Assembly: GCA_963777435.1 (NCBI GenBank)
Contig: CAVZQT010000003.1
Location: forward strand, 2,170,001-2,234,000
Direction of reading: 5' to 3'
DNA from: AP-15 sp963777435
GTDB lineage: Bacteria > Pseudomonadota > Alphaproteobacteria > ATCC43930 > CGMCC-115725
Length of the DNA: 64,000 nt
Of the stretch, positions 19,216-28,553 are shown piece after piece. The notes beneath the pieces were generated by a model. The model had not been told where the DNA came from. It saw only the letters and a list, made by a program, of their open reading frames with translations, and did no database searches. Both the position numbers and the translations under genes were made by a program. Each line of letters begins with the position of its first letter. Positions within the stretch are counted from its first letter, which is position 1.

Positions 19216-19332
19216 CCTTGAGATCACGTTCACGAGGATTCGCCTTCGACGCTTGGCCGCAATCCGAAAGTACGATCTACCGGCGAGAACCCTGCACGAT
19301 TATGATCCCCGTTGAATTTGCGGGGGAGCGCA

Positions 19333-20058
19333 ATGGTCGATTTCGCGGGCAGTCACGTTGTCGTCACCGGTGGAACCGGTGCGCTCGGTCGCGCGGTCAT
19401 CGCGGAATTGCGTGCGAGCGGTGCGGTGTGTCACGTCCCCAATCTAATAGCGGCGGAGCTTGCGGATTTTCCGTTTCCAAGCGATCCGGGCGTGCATATC
19501 GGACGTGATATCGATGTTGCCGATGAAGCGGCGGTTCGCCGGTTTTTCGACGGATTGCCACCGCTATGGGCATCGATCCATCTCGCCGGCGGCTTTGCGA
19601 TCGCGCCGATCGCCGAGACTTCGGCCGCCGATTTCACCGCCCAATTTCGGATGAATGCGCTCTCCTGTTTTCTGTGCTCGGCCGCAGCGGTGAACGCATT
19701 CCGCGCGCGCCCTGAGCCGGGACCCGGCGGCGCCAAAGGCGGACGCATTGTCAACGTTTCGGCCCGTCCGGCGCTTGAGCCGCGGCTTGGCGCCGGGATG
19801 ATCGCCTATACCGCGTCAAAATCGGCTGTCGCGGCGCTGACCCAGGCTCTGGCACAGGAGACCGCCGGCGAGGAAATCTGGGTCAACGCGGTGGCGCCAT
19901 CGATACTCGACACCCCGGCGAACCGCGCCGCGATGCCGGGCGCACAATACGATAAATGGGTGTCCCCGGCAGATCTTGGCCGCATGATCGTCTTCCTCGC
20001 CTCGCCCGATAATCAAGTGACGCGGGGGGCGGTGATCCCGGTTTACGGCGGCTCGTGA
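19333..20058 (+). CDS. Short-chain dehydrogenase/reductase (SDR)
   Basis: A 241-residue classical SDR. The Rossmann motif TGGTGALG is near residue 12, the NAG-like segment is HLAGGFA, the catalytic Ser is in IVNVSARPA and the Tyr-Lys pair is in AYTASKSA. GGGGGAGC lies just ahead of ATG 19333, so this start is preferred over the in-frame ATG 21 bases upstream. The C-terminal VTRGAVIPVYGGS is typical. NAD(P)-dependent oxidation or reduction of an alcohol or ketone is expected, substrate unknown. It is followed by the convergent alcohol dehydrogenase gene. Confidence 0.88.
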   Translation: MVDFAGSHVVVTGGTGALGRAVIAELRASGAVCHVPNLIAAELADFPFPSDPGVHIGRDIDVADEAAVRRFFDGLPPLWASIHLAGGFAIAPIAETSAADFTAQFRMNALSCFLCSAAAVNAFRARPEPGPGGAKGGRIVNVSARPALEPRLGAGMIAYTASKSAVAALTQALAQETAGEEIWVNAVAPSILDTPANRAAMPGAQYDKWVSPADLGRMIVFLASPDNQVTRGAVIPVYGGS

Positions 20059-20086
20059 GCGGGTGCGCCCCTCGGATTAACGAGTT

Positions 20087-21205
20087 TCACGCCTGGTTTT
20101 TGACGACGACCTTGATCGCATCGTCGATGCGTTCGCGCGCGTACTTAAGGGCCGTCGGCAAATCGTCGAGCGGAAACGTGTGGGTGTGGATCAGCTTCGC
20201 GTCAAAGCGCTTTTGTTTCATTAGCGCCATCGCGCGATGCGTCGCACTCTGGCCCTCGCCGCGAATGCCATAGACGTAAATGTTGTTGCGCACGAGATAG
20301 GCGAGATCGACCGGCACCTTTTCGTGCGAAAACGCGGCAAGGCAGATCCGGCCGCCGCGATCGACCATCTGCGCTGCTTCGTCGAGCGCATTGGGGGCAC
20401 CCGAGCACTCGACGACGAACTGAACCCCCTTGCCGCCGGTAATCCGCTTGACCGCCTCGACCGCGTCCTCCTGGCGGGCATTGACGACATAATCGGCGCC
20501 GAGTTTTTTGCCGAGTTCGAGCCGGCGGTCGCGGGTGCCGGTCAGGATTACCGGGTCGGCGCCGAGCGCCTTGGCGACCGCGACGCCGAGAAGGCCGATC
20601 GGACCCGGTCCGGTTACGACGACGCCCTCGCCGGCAATCAGCCCGCCGAGCACGTCGAGTCCGTACATCGAGGTACCCGCAGTGACGACGAGCGTCGCCT
20701 CTTCGTCGGTCATGTCCTCCGGGACATGCACCAGCGTGTTGACATTGTTGACCGCGTATTGCGCAAAGCCGCCATCGGTCGTGAAGCCATTGGCGCGATG
20801 GCCCTTGGCGAGATCGCCGTAATTCAGGCACGAGGTGTACATGCCCTGCCGGCAGCGCGCGCACCGCCCGCAGCCGGCATGGACCTCAACGGTAATGCGG
20901 TCGCCGACTGAGAACTCATCGACAGCGGGCCCGAGCTTGACCACGGTCCCCATATATTCGTGGCCAATCGTGAAGTTCTTATTGAACGGCAAACCGCCAT
21001 CGACCATCGCCGGCAGTCCGTGGCGCATGATTTCGAGATCGGTCGCGCAAATCGCGACCGCGTCGATCCGCACCAGCACCTCAGCTTGGCCGGGCTGCGG
21101 CACCGGCTTTTCGGTCGGCAGGATCTCACTCGGGCCCCCCAGCACCCACGCCTTCATTCGCTCGGGTACCGGATACTCGTTAGTCAACCGGGCATGTTCC
21201 GCCAT
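20087..21205 (-). CDS. Zinc-dependent alcohol dehydrogenase family protein
   Basis: A 372-residue medium-chain dehydrogenase. The catalytic zinc ligands are in ICATDLE and GHEYMGTV. The structural zinc lobe is CGRCARCRQGMYTSC, and the nucleotide-binding motif is TGPGPIGLLG. It resembles threonine or sorbitol dehydrogenase-like members of the family. It would oxidise an alcohol with NAD. GGGAGAAA precedes ATG 21205. The gene stands alone between a convergent SDR and a divergent NDUFA9-like gene. Substrate is not deducible. Confidence 0.9.
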   Translation of the reverse strand: MAEHARLTNEYPVPERMKAWVLGGPSEILPTEKPVPQPGQAEVLVRIDAVAICATDLEIMRHGLPAMVDGGLPFNKNFTIGHEYMGTVVKLGPAVDEFSVGDRITVEVHAGCGRCARCRQGMYTSCLNYGDLAKGHRANGFTTDGGFAQYAVNNVNTLVHVPEDMTDEEATLVVTAGTSMYGLDVLGGLIAGEGVVVTGPGPIGLLGVAVAKALGADPVILTGTRDRRLELGKKLGADYVVNARQEDAVEAVKRITGGKGVQFVVECSGAPNALDEAAQMVDRGGRICLAAFSHEKVPVDLAYLVRNNIYVYGIRGEGQSATHRAMALMKQKRFDAKLIHTHTFPLDDLPTALKYARERIDDAIKVVVKNQA

Positions 21206-21360
21206 CGATCATTTCTCCCAGATGCACAAAACCTGCACCAATGTAGCCTCGAAGCCGCCAAAGGAAAGGTGCGGCACTTCCGACAACGCCCCGGCTGGTT
21301 TAATAGAAGAGTGCTCCGAGTAATCGATCGGGGTGGTGTGCATAGTGCGCAGGGGGATGT

Positions 21361-22305
21361 ATGAGAAGTCGCCGAACCGCGGTGCTCGGCGGGTCGGGGT
21401 TTATCGGCCGCTATGTCGTCCAGCGGCTCGCCGCTCGCGGCGACGTGGTTGTGGTCGGCGGGCGTCATGCCGAGGATGCCAAATTCTTGATGACGGCGGG
21501 CCTCGTCGGGCAGATCGCCGCCGTCAACGTGACGATCGACGACGATCAGGTGCTGCCGGCGTTTCTGGCCGGCAGTGGTGCGGTGGTCAATTGCGTCGGC
21601 ATCCTCGCCGAGAGCGGTCGTCAAACCTTCGAGCGGGTGCATTATCTTGGGCCGGCGCGGCTGGCGCGGCTGGCGCGCGATGCCGGGGTGGAGCGCCTCG
21701 TGCATATCTCGGCGATCGGCGCCGACCCGCGCTCACGCTCGGCTTATGCGCGGAGCAAAGCGCAGGGCGAAGCTGCGGTGCGCGACGCGTTTCCGACCGC
21801 GACGATCCTGCGACCGTCGATCGTCTTCGGCCCGGAGGACCAATTCTTCAACCGGTTCGCGGCAATGGCGATGATTTCGCCGGTTCTGCCGTTGATCGGT
21901 GGCGGCCGTACCCGGTTTCAGCCGGTCTATGTCGGCGATGTCGCTGACGCGGTGCTGAAATGCCTTGAGGAGCCGGCCGCGGCGGGCCGCACTTACGAAC
22001 TCGGCGGGCCGAAAATATACAATTTCCGCGAACTGGTCGAATTGCTGCTCGGCGAGATTCGCCGCAAGCGGCTGCTGATCGATCTGCCGTTTGGAGCCGC
22101 CGAGTTTCAGGCACGGATCATGTCGGTGCTGCCGAGCCCGCCTCTGACCGCCGATCAAGTCGAGCTCTTGCGGAACGACAATGTCGTTTCGTCAGGCGCG
22201 CTAACCCTGGCGACGCTCGGCATCACCCCGACGGCGGTCGAGGCGATCTTGCCGACTTATCTCGATCGCTTTCGCCGCGGCGGCTGGTACGAACGGCACG
22301 CCTGA
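21361..22305 (+). CDS. Complex I NDUFA9-like NAD(P)-binding protein
   Basis: A 314-residue atypical SDR of the complex I NDUFA9 subunit family. It has the Rossmann motif VLGGSGFIGRYVV at the N-terminus, NCVGIL, VHISAIGADPRSRSAYARSKAQGE with the YxxxK pair, and the conserved ILRPSIVFGPEDQFFNRFA block. In mitochondria and some alphaproteobacteria such proteins are accessory or assembly parts of NADH dehydrogenase. No nuo gene is in the window. AGGGGGA precedes ATG 21361. A cyclophilin gene follows 67 bases downstream. Confidence 0.88.
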   Translation: MRSRRTAVLGGSGFIGRYVVQRLAARGDVVVVGGRHAEDAKFLMTAGLVGQIAAVNVTIDDDQVLPAFLAGSGAVVNCVGILAESGRQTFERVHYLGPARLARLARDAGVERLVHISAIGADPRSRSAYARSKAQGEAAVRDAFPTATILRPSIVFGPEDQFFNRFAAMAMISPVLPLIGGGRTRFQPVYVGDVADAVLKCLEEPAAAGRTYELGGPKIYNFRELVELLLGEIRRKRLLIDLPFGAAEFQARIMSVLPSPPLTADQVELLRNDNVVSSGALTLATLGITPTAVEAILPTYLDRFRRGGWYERHA

Positions 22306-22372
22306 AGCGCTTTAACCCGGCCCGGGCTTCGGATAAGGTCGCCGCCCTCGCGATTGTTCAGGACCAAGGGTG

Positions 22373-22933
22373 ATGGCAAGGTTGGCCCGGCTCGTCCTGC
22401 TGCTCATCGCGCTCGCATTCGGAGGAAGGGCGATGGCGGCAGATCTCGAAAACACGATTTACCTCGACGTGCCCGCAGGCCGCGTCGTGATCGAAATGCG
22501 CCCCGATCTGGCGCCCGCCACGGTCGCCCAAATCAAGACCTTGGTGCGCCAAGGGTTTTACAACGGGCTGACCTTTCATCGGGTCATCGATGGTTTTATG
22601 GCGCAGACCGGCGATCCGCACGGCGACGGCACCGGCGGTTCCGGCCATCCGCTCAAAGCCGAATTTTCGAACGAGCACTTTGTCCGCGGCGTGGTTGCGA
22701 TGGCACGCACTTCCGATCCCAACAGCGCCGACAGCCAGTTCTTCATTATGTTCGGACCGGCCCCGTCGCTGGACGGCAAATATACGATTTGGGGCGACGT
22801 CGTTTCCGGCATGGAATATGTCGACCAGATCAAGAAGGGCAGCCCCGCCGATAACGGCGCGGTCTCGAATCCCGACAAGATCATCAAGATGCAGGTCGCG
22901 GCCGACGCGCAAAAGGCGCCGGCAAAACCTTAG
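22373..22933 (+). CDS. Exported peptidyl-prolyl isomerase (cyclophilin type)
   Basis: A 186-residue cyclophilin with a signal peptide (ARLARLVLLLIALAFGGRAMAA). The isomerase core includes FYNGLTFHRVIDGFMAQTGDP, GTGGSG and VAMARTSDPNSADSQFFIMF, with the catalytic Arg in FHRVI. It probably acts in the periplasm as a protein-folding catalyst. ATG 22373 overlaps an in-frame GTG three bases earlier, so the exact start is uncertain. In many alphaproteobacteria a cyclophilin pair is encoded together; only one copy is here. It may be cotranscribed with the NDUFA9-like gene. Confidence 0.92.
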   Translation: MARLARLVLLLIALAFGGRAMAADLENTIYLDVPAGRVVIEMRPDLAPATVAQIKTLVRQGFYNGLTFHRVIDGFMAQTGDPHGDGTGGSGHPLKAEFSNEHFVRGVVAMARTSDPNSADSQFFIMFGPAPSLDGKYTIWGDVVSGMEYVDQIKKGSPADNGAVSNPDKIIKMQVAADAQKAPAKP

Positions 22934-22959
22934 CCCTCATACTCGGGAAGGCGACTTGC

Positions 22960-24342
22960 TTGGCCGGCGTCCCTCACCCCGGCCCTGTCCCCACTCACTT
23001 GGAGAGCGCGGGGCCCCCGCAACGGGAGGGTAAGGGGCGGACCCCATTTGCAGCGGGTAGGCCGGCGTGGCTCGCCTCGCTCGCGATCTACTGCCGGCCG
23101 CGGTTGATCGCGGTCTTGCTGATGGGATTTTCCAGCGGCCTGCCGCTGGCATTGACCTTCGCGACATTGTCGTTCCGCCTCGCTGAGATCGGCGTCTCGC
23201 GCACCGCGATCGGGCTTTTCGCGCTGGTCGGGGTTCCCTACAGCATCAAGTTTCTGTGGTCGCCGCTGATCGACCGGCTGCCGATCCCGCTTTTGACCGC
23301 GCATCTCGGGCGGCGGCGCGGCTGGGCATTGGCGATCCAACCCTTGCTCGCCCTGGCGATCTTGGGGCTGGGCATCGTCAATCCGCGCTCGGCGGCGGGA
23401 TTGACCGCGATCCTGGCGCTCGCGGTCGCCTTTTTGTCGGCGAGCCAGGACATCGTCATCGATGCGTATCGCATCGAACTGCTGCGGCCCGAGGAGCAGG
23501 GTGCGGGTGCGGCGGCAACGCAATGGGGCTATCGCTTTGGCATGCTGGCGGCATCGGCCGGCGCTCTATACGCCGCCAGTTTTGGCGGCTGGCGGTTTGC
23601 CTACGGGCTGATGGCGGCCTTGATGCTGATCGGCATGGCCACCGTCTGGTTTACGCCCGAACCCGGCGGCGCGGCGCTGCTCGAGAGGCTGCCCGGCCAA
23701 ACAGCTATGGCGCGAGTTTCCGCGTGGTTGCGGCGGGCGGTGGCGGCGCCGTTCAACGACATGCTGAAACGCGAGGGCGCGCTGACCATTCTGGTATTTG
23801 TGGTGCTCTACAAATTCGGCGACGCGCTCGCCGCCACGATGTCAAACCCGCTTTACGTGTCGCTCGGCTTTACCAAGGTCGAGCTCGCCAATATCGCCAA
23901 GGTGTACGGGTTTGCCGCGAGCCTCGCCGGCTTGGCCGTGGGCGGCATCGTGGTATTACGGCTCGGCGTCATGCGCGCGCTCTTGGTCTGCGGCGTGCTG
24001 CAGATGCTGTCGAACCTGATGTACGCCGTGCAGGTCGAGGCCGGGCACAGTTTAGTGGTGTTGGCGCTGACGATCGGGGTCGAAAACCTGACCGGCGGGA
24101 TGGGATCGGCGGCCTTCGTCGCCTATCTCTCTGGCCTCTGCAACATCGAGTTCACCGCCACCCAATACGCGCTGTTGTCGTCATTGGCGGCGGTCGGCCG
24201 CACCACATTGTCGGCTTCGGGCGGGGCGCTCGCCGACGCCCTCGGCTGGGTTCCCTTTTTCGTGCTGGCCACCGCTGCTTGTCTGCCCGGGCTGATGCTG
24301 CTGGGGTCGATCATGCGGAGCGAAGCGAGGCGCCAACCATAG
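22960..24342 (+). CDS. ampG: AmpG-like MFS permease
   Basis: A 460-residue major facilitator with about 12-14 hydrophobic segments. The family signature LLMGFSSGLPLALTFATLSF lies near residue 55, and SQDIVIDAYRIELL and KFGDALAATMSNPLYVSLGF are typical of AmpG muropeptide permeases. AmpG imports anhydromuropeptides for cell-wall recycling. The start is uncertain: only TTG 22960 gives a full protein with a GGGAAG upstream, and the first ~30 residues translate a G+C-rich intergenic-type repeat. Translation may really begin closer to PAWLASL. No ampC or ampD gene is adjacent. Confidence 0.8.
   Translation: MAGVPHPGPVPTHLESAGPPQREGKGRTPFAAGRPAWLASLAIYCRPRLIAVLLMGFSSGLPLALTFATLSFRLAEIGVSRTAIGLFALVGVPYSIKFLWSPLIDRLPIPLLTAHLGRRRGWALAIQPLLALAILGLGIVNPRSAAGLTAILALAVAFLSASQDIVIDAYRIELLRPEEQGAGAAATQWGYRFGMLAASAGALYAASFGGWRFAYGLMAALMLIGMATVWFTPEPGGAALLERLPGQTAMARVSAWLRRAVAAPFNDMLKREGALTILVFVVLYKFGDALAATMSNPLYVSLGFTKVELANIAKVYGFAASLAGLAVGGIVVLRLGVMRALLVCGVLQMLSNLMYAVQVEAGHSLVVLALTIGVENLTGGMGSAAFVAYLSGLCNIEFTATQYALLSSLAAVGRTTLSASGGALADALGWVPFFVLATAACLPGLMLLGSIMRSEARRQP
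22970..23045. repeat. G+C-rich intergenic-type repeat with small dyads
   Basis: CCCTCACCCCGGCCCTGTCCCC, then GCGGGGCCCCCGC (23008-23020, a 6-bp stem with a one-base loop), then ACGGGAGGG. This resembles the palindromic CCCTCACCC...GGGAGAGGG repeats scattered between alphaproteobacterial genes. It falls at the putative start of the AmpG-like gene. Confidence 0.4.
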
Positions 24343-24356
24343 CGGGCTGATGCCGA

Positions 24357-25115
24357 TCAGCCGTAAGCCAGCAATTCGGCTCGGTGGCGATCGAGCCACG
24401 CGCGCGCCCGGGAATTTCCGGGAGCAAGGCTGTCGACCAGCCGCCAGAAGCGCGGTCCGTGGTTCATCTCGGCGAGATGCGCCACCTCATGCGCCACGAC
24501 GTAGTCGACGACCTCCTCGGGTGCAAAGATCAGCCGCCAGCTAAACGACAAATTTCCCGATGCCGAACAGCTGCCCCAGCGGCTTCTGGTGTCTCTTACG
24601 CTGACCCGCACGACCTTGCGGCCAATGCTGGCGGCAAGCGGCCGTGCCCGCCGCGCCAATTCGTCGTGGGCGAGCATCGCAAGATAGTCGCGCACCCGAC
24701 GTGGCAGATGCGCGGGGTCGCCACACACCCGAATCTCGCCATCCGAAATCGTCACCGGCGCCGCCCCGACATCGAGCGAACGGCGGATGCGATGCAGAAC
24801 CCCCAGCACCGGGACGACGGCGCCGTCGTCAAACGGGACGGGCCGCGGCAACGCGGCAAGCCGGCCCTGAACCCAACCGCGCTTGTCACGCAGAAACCGT
24901 AGGCCAATCTCGGGCGGCACACCGTGCGGCAGCACCAGTTCGACCTGGCGCGAAGCCGCGTCGATGCGCAGCCCGACCCGGCGCGCCCGCGAGCTGACCC
25001 GGATCGCCAATGGGGCGCCGAGATCGAGTGCCAGCGCCTGCCGGCTAATTGCTGCGATCGCCGATTCGCTCGGTGCCCGTAATCTCGCTCCCGGGGTTCC
25101 GCGAAAACCCGCCAT
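24357..25115 (-). CDS. YgjP-like zinc metallopeptidase (DUF45/M48-related)
   Basis: A 252-residue YgjP-like metallopeptidase domain protein. The zinc motif HEVAHLAEMNHGPRFW provides HExxH plus a downstream His, and DTRSRWGSCSASGNLSFSWRLIFAP is the diagnostic preceding block. The N-terminal half carries the RVSSRARRVGLRIDAAS strand typical of these proteins. ATG 25115 is chosen because GGAG lies eight bases upstream. Members are often next to restriction or housekeeping genes; the target is unknown. The gene ends 14 bases from the convergent permease gene. Confidence 0.88.
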   Translation of the reverse strand: MAGFRGTPGARLRAPSESAIAAISRQALALDLGAPLAIRVSSRARRVGLRIDAASRQVELVLPHGVPPEIGLRFLRDKRGWVQGRLAALPRPVPFDDGAVVPVLGVLHRIRRSLDVGAAPVTISDGEIRVCGDPAHLPRRVRDYLAMLAHDELARRARPLAASIGRKVVRVSVRDTRSRWGSCSASGNLSFSWRLIFAPEEVVDYVVAHEVAHLAEMNHGPRFWRLVDSLAPGNSRARAWLDRHRAELLAYG

Positions 25116-25249
25116 TTCCCTCACTCCAGCAGAGACGCCGGCATCGCGGCGTCAAACCGTCACAAAAGCTTTTCGGACTTCGTCTTGATTCCGCAAGCGG
25201 CTTGACGCTAGCTCGCTGCAAAGGCCAATCGGGCCGGATTGGGGGGACA

Positions 25250-26566
25250 ATGCACCGAGTGATGCTGACCGCTGCAGCGGCGGCGACGTGGCTATTGATG
25301 TCAGGCGTTGCATCGGCCAAGCCGGCCGAGCTGCAGTGGTGGCACGCGATGACCTCCGCCAACGCCGCGGTGGTCAACCAGATAGCCGCCGACTTCAATT
25401 CCGCGCAGAACGCCTACAAGATAACCCCGGTGTTCAAGGGCTCCTATGCCGAGACGATGAACGCCGGGATCGCCGCCTTCCGCGCCGGCAAGGCGCCGGC
25501 CATCCTGCAAATATTCGAAGTTGGAACCGCGACGATGATGGCCGCCAAGGGGGCGGTCGTGCCGGTCTATCAACTGATGAAAGACGCCGGCGAGGCGTTC
25601 GATCCGAAAGCCTTTCTGCCGGCGGTAACCGGGTATTACAGCACTGCTGACGGGAAAATGTTGTCGATGCCGTTCAACAGCTCGACGGCGGTCGTGTTCT
25701 GGAACAAGGACCTGTTCAAAAAAGCCGGGCTCGACTCCGCCAAGGCGCCCACAACCTGGCCCGAGACATTTGCGGTTGCCAAAAAGCTGCGATCGGCGGG
25801 AATCCCATGCGGCTTTACTGCAGGTTGGATCAGCTGGACCCAGCTCGAGCAGTTCAGCGCCTGGCACAATATCGCCTTCGCCAGCAAGGCCGACGGGTTC
25901 GCGGGTCCGGATGCCCGGCTCGAATTCAACAATCCGACGGTCGTCCGCCACATCGCCAACCTTGCCGCGGCGGAAAAGGACAAGAGTTTCGACTATGGCG
26001 GGCGAACCACCGAACCCGAAGGCAAGTTCGCAAACGGCGAATGCGGGATGATCCAAACCTCGTCCGCGGCCTACGGCATTTTCAAGAAGGGCGCCAAGTT
26101 CGAATTCGGCGTGGCCGAACTGCCCTATTACCCCGATGTCCCCGGCGCGCCGCAGAATTCGATCATCGGCGGCGCCAGTCTCTGGGTTATGGCCGGCAAA
26201 ACCCCGCAGGAATATAAAGGGGTGGCCGAGTTCTTCACATTTCTGTCCCACACCGATTTGCAACAGAAATTGCACGAAGTAACGGGCTATCTGCCGATCA
26301 CCGAGGCGGCTTATCAAGCCACCAAGGCATCGGGGTTTTATCAAAAGAACCCGGGGCGCGAGATCCCCGTCCTCCAGCTGACGCGCAAACCGCCGACCGA
26401 GAACTCGCGTGGGCTGCGGCTCGGCAATCTGGTGCAGATCCGCGACATCATTGCTCAGGATTTGGAAGCCATCTTCGCCGGGAAGGAGGACGCGCAAGCC
26501 GGCCTCGACGACGCGGTCAAGCGCGGCAACGCGCTGCTTGCCCAGTTTCAGCAGAATACCGAATAG
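25250..26566 (+). CDS. ugpB: sn-Glycerol-3-phosphate ABC transporter, periplasmic binding protein
   Basis: A 438-residue periplasmic solute-binding protein of the UgpB type. The signal peptide is RVMLTAAAAATWLLMSGVASA, and the mature protein begins KPAELQWWHAM. Family stretches include FKGSYAETMNAGIAAFRAGKAP, MPFNSSTAVVFWNKDLF, the ligand-site TEPEGKFANGECGM and TGYLPITEAAY. ATG 25250 follows GGGGGGAC. It delivers glycerol-3-phosphate or related phosphodiesters to the UgpAE permease, which is encoded directly downstream. Assignment rests on recalled family similarity and gene order. Confidence 0.9.
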   Translation: MHRVMLTAAAAATWLLMSGVASAKPAELQWWHAMTSANAAVVNQIAADFNSAQNAYKITPVFKGSYAETMNAGIAAFRAGKAPAILQIFEVGTATMMAAKGAVVPVYQLMKDAGEAFDPKAFLPAVTGYYSTADGKMLSMPFNSSTAVVFWNKDLFKKAGLDSAKAPTTWPETFAVAKKLRSAGIPCGFTAGWISWTQLEQFSAWHNIAFASKADGFAGPDARLEFNNPTVVRHIANLAAAEKDKSFDYGGRTTEPEGKFANGECGMIQTSSAAYGIFKKGAKFEFGVAELPYYPDVPGAPQNSIIGGASLWVMAGKTPQEYKGVAEFFTFLSHTDLQQKLHEVTGYLPITEAAYQATKASGFYQKNPGREIPVLQLTRKPPTENSRGLRLGNLVQIRDIIAQDLEAIFAGKEDAQAGLDDAVKRGNALLAQFQQNTE

Positions 26567-26604
26567 CGGATCGGCGACTGCGGCGCGCAATTGGGGGCCG
26601 CGCA

Positions 26605-27489
26605 GTGGAACGCCGCGTCGTCTTTTCCGGCCGGCTGCTCCCGGCTTTGCTGCTGTTGCCGCAATTGGCGGTGACAATCGTCTTTTTCTTCTGGCCGGCG
26701 GCGCAGGCACTGCTACAGTCGGTGCAGCGCCAGGATGCGTTCGGCTTGTCTCGCCGTTTTGTCGGCTGGAAGAATTTTGCCGCGATCTTCTCCGATCCGT
26801 CCTATCTCGCTTCCGTCGAGGTGAGCTTTGTCTTCGGTTTTGCTGTCGCGGTGCTGGCGCTGTCGGCGGGGCTGCTGTTTGCGGTGATGGCAGACTGGGT
26901 GGTTCGCGGCGCCGCATTCTACAAGGCGGTGCTGATGCTGCCTTACGCAATCGCCCCGGCAATTGCTGGCGTGTTGTGGCTGTTCCTGTTCAATCCGAGC
27001 TTCGGAATCATCGGCGCGGCATTGCGGCAAGTCGGCGTCGATTGGGATTATTTGCTGAACCGGCGGCAAGCCTTGCTGCTGGTCATCCTCGCCGCCGCAT
27101 GGAAGCAGATCGGCTACAATTTCTTGTTTTTTCTTGCCGGATTGCAGGCGATCCCGAAATCGCTGATCGAGGCCGCAGCCCTCGACGGCGCCAATGCCGG
27201 CCGCCGGTTTTGGCACATCATCTTCCCATTACTAGCGCCGATCGGCTTCTTTTTGCTGGTCGTCAATATCGTCTACGCCTTCTTCGATACCTTTGGCATC
27301 ATCCAGAACGTAACCCAAGGCGGACCGGGTCAGGCGACGCAAATCCTGGTCTACAAGGTCTGGTATGACGGCGTTGTCGGGCTCGATCTCGGCGGCTCGG
27401 CGGCGCAATCGGTGATGCTGATGGCGATTGTCATCGCGCTGACCGCAATCCAGTTTCGCTTTGTCGAGCGCCGGGTGCATTACGCGTGA
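26605..27489 (+). CDS. ugpA: sn-Glycerol-3-phosphate ABC transporter permease UgpA
   Basis: A 294-residue inner-membrane permease with six predicted helices. The binding-protein-dependent transport signature is EAAALDGANAGRRFWHIIFPLLAP, which contacts the ATPase. The N-terminal FFFWPAAQALLQSVQRQDAFG and SFVFGFAVAVLALSAGLLFA are typical of UgpA. The start GTG 26605 follows TTGGGGGCC. The stop overlaps the ugpE start (GTGA), so the two are translationally coupled. Together with UgpE it forms the channel of the importer. Confidence 0.9.
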   Translation: MERRVVFSGRLLPALLLLPQLAVTIVFFFWPAAQALLQSVQRQDAFGLSRRFVGWKNFAAIFSDPSYLASVEVSFVFGFAVAVLALSAGLLFAVMADWVVRGAAFYKAVLMLPYAIAPAIAGVLWLFLFNPSFGIIGAALRQVGVDWDYLLNRRQALLLVILAAAWKQIGYNFLFFLAGLQAIPKSLIEAAALDGANAGRRFWHIIFPLLAPIGFFLLVVNIVYAFFDTFGIIQNVTQGGPGQATQILVYKVWYDGVVGLDLGGSAAQSVMLMAIVIALTAIQFRFVERRVHYA

Positions 27490-28343
27490 GATCCGAGATG
27501 GCGGGCTCGGGCCGCCGCGGCTGGATCCCACATCTGGTTTTGCTGGCCGGCCTCGGAGTGGTGCTGTTTCCGATTTACGTCGCGTTTGTCGCGTCGAGCC
27601 TAACCCTGCGCGACATTCTCGCCGCCCCGATGACATTGATCCCGGGGCCGCAATTGATCGCCAATTACCGCGAAGCGCTGACCTCGGGGACAATGGCTAC
27701 CAGCGGCCAGAGTGTCGCCGCGATGATGGTCAACAGCCTCGTCATGGCATTGTTGATCGCGGTGGGAAAGATTGCGATCTCGCTGCCCTCGGCCTATGCG
27801 GTCGTGTTCTTTCGCTTTCCACTGCGCCGGCTATGCTTTTGGGCGATCTTTGTAACATTGATGCTGCCGGTCGAGGTGCGGATCATCCCAACCTACAAGG
27901 TCGCGGCCGATCTGCGCCTCGTCGACACCCATGCCGGGCTCGCCTTGCCATTGATCGCCTCGGCCACCGCGACCTTATTGTTCCGCCAGTTTTTCTTGAC
28001 GATCCCCGACGAGCTAACCGAGGCGGCCAAGCTCGACGGCGCCGGACCGTGGCGATTTTTTGTGTGGATCGCGATTCCATTGTCGCGCACCAACATTGCG
28101 GCCTTGTTCGTGATCCTATTCATCTATGGCTGGAACCAATATTTGTGGCCGTTGCTGGTCACCGACAGCCCGGGCATGACGACAATCGTCATCGGCATTC
28201 GGCAGATGATCGGCAATGGTGACGCGCAGACCGCCTGGCAAATCGTGATGGCGACGGCATTGCTTGCGATCCTGCCGCCGGTCGCGATTGTGCTCGCGAT
28301 GCAGCGCTGGTTTGTCGTCGGCCTGATCGAACCCGAAAAATAA
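27486..28343 (+). CDS. ugpE: sn-Glycerol-3-phosphate ABC transporter permease UgpE
   Basis: A 285-residue permease, the second channel subunit. The coupling motif is ELTEAAKLDGAGPWRFFVWIAIPLSR, and the family block VTLMLPVEVRIIPTYKVAADL precedes it. Six membrane helices are visible. The GTG start at 27486 overlaps the ugpA stop by four bases; an in-frame ATG at 27498 is an alternative. The cognate ATPase gene ugpC, normally next in this operon, is absent: an apparent terminator and a 50-residue ORF follow instead. Confidence 0.9.
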   Translation: MRSEMAGSGRRGWIPHLVLLAGLGVVLFPIYVAFVASSLTLRDILAAPMTLIPGPQLIANYREALTSGTMATSGQSVAAMMVNSLVMALLIAVGKIAISLPSAYAVVFFRFPLRRLCFWAIFVTLMLPVEVRIIPTYKVAADLRLVDTHAGLALPLIASATATLLFRQFFLTIPDELTEAAKLDGAGPWRFFVWIAIPLSRTNIAALFVILFIYGWNQYLWPLLVTDSPGMTTIVIGIRQMIGNGDAQTAWQIVMATALLAILPPVAIVLAMQRWFVVGLIEPEK

Positions 28344-28374
28344 AGCCGCGCGTCCGACAAACCTGGGCGGCTTT
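28342..28374 (+). terminator. Possible terminator after ugpE
   Basis: AAAGCCGC (28342-28349) and GCGGCTTT (28367-28374) form an 8-bp stem with a 17-base loop directly at the ugpE stop. The 3' arm ends CTTT. It would end the ugp transcript before any ATPase gene. The loop is long, so confidence is limited. Confidence 0.4.
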
Positions 28375-28553
28375 GCGATCAGCTCGAACAGGCATCCGTC
28401 TATCGCTGGTTTCCCACGGTATCGGGTGCGGCACTAATTTGGTTGCTGCAGACCGACTGGCCAGGTGACAAATAACCGGCAAAAGAAGTCGATGCACCGA
28501 GACGTAACTTGCCGGCCCGGCGGCCGGGCCATCAACCTATAGGGGCCGCTACG

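Noticed and set aside
22373..22933. Second cyclophilin or fused gene pair
   Set aside because: Only one cyclophilin domain with one signal peptide is present.
25301..26962. 553-codon minus-strand frame opposite ugpB-ugpA
   Set aside because: Pure shadow of the ugp genes; no motifs.
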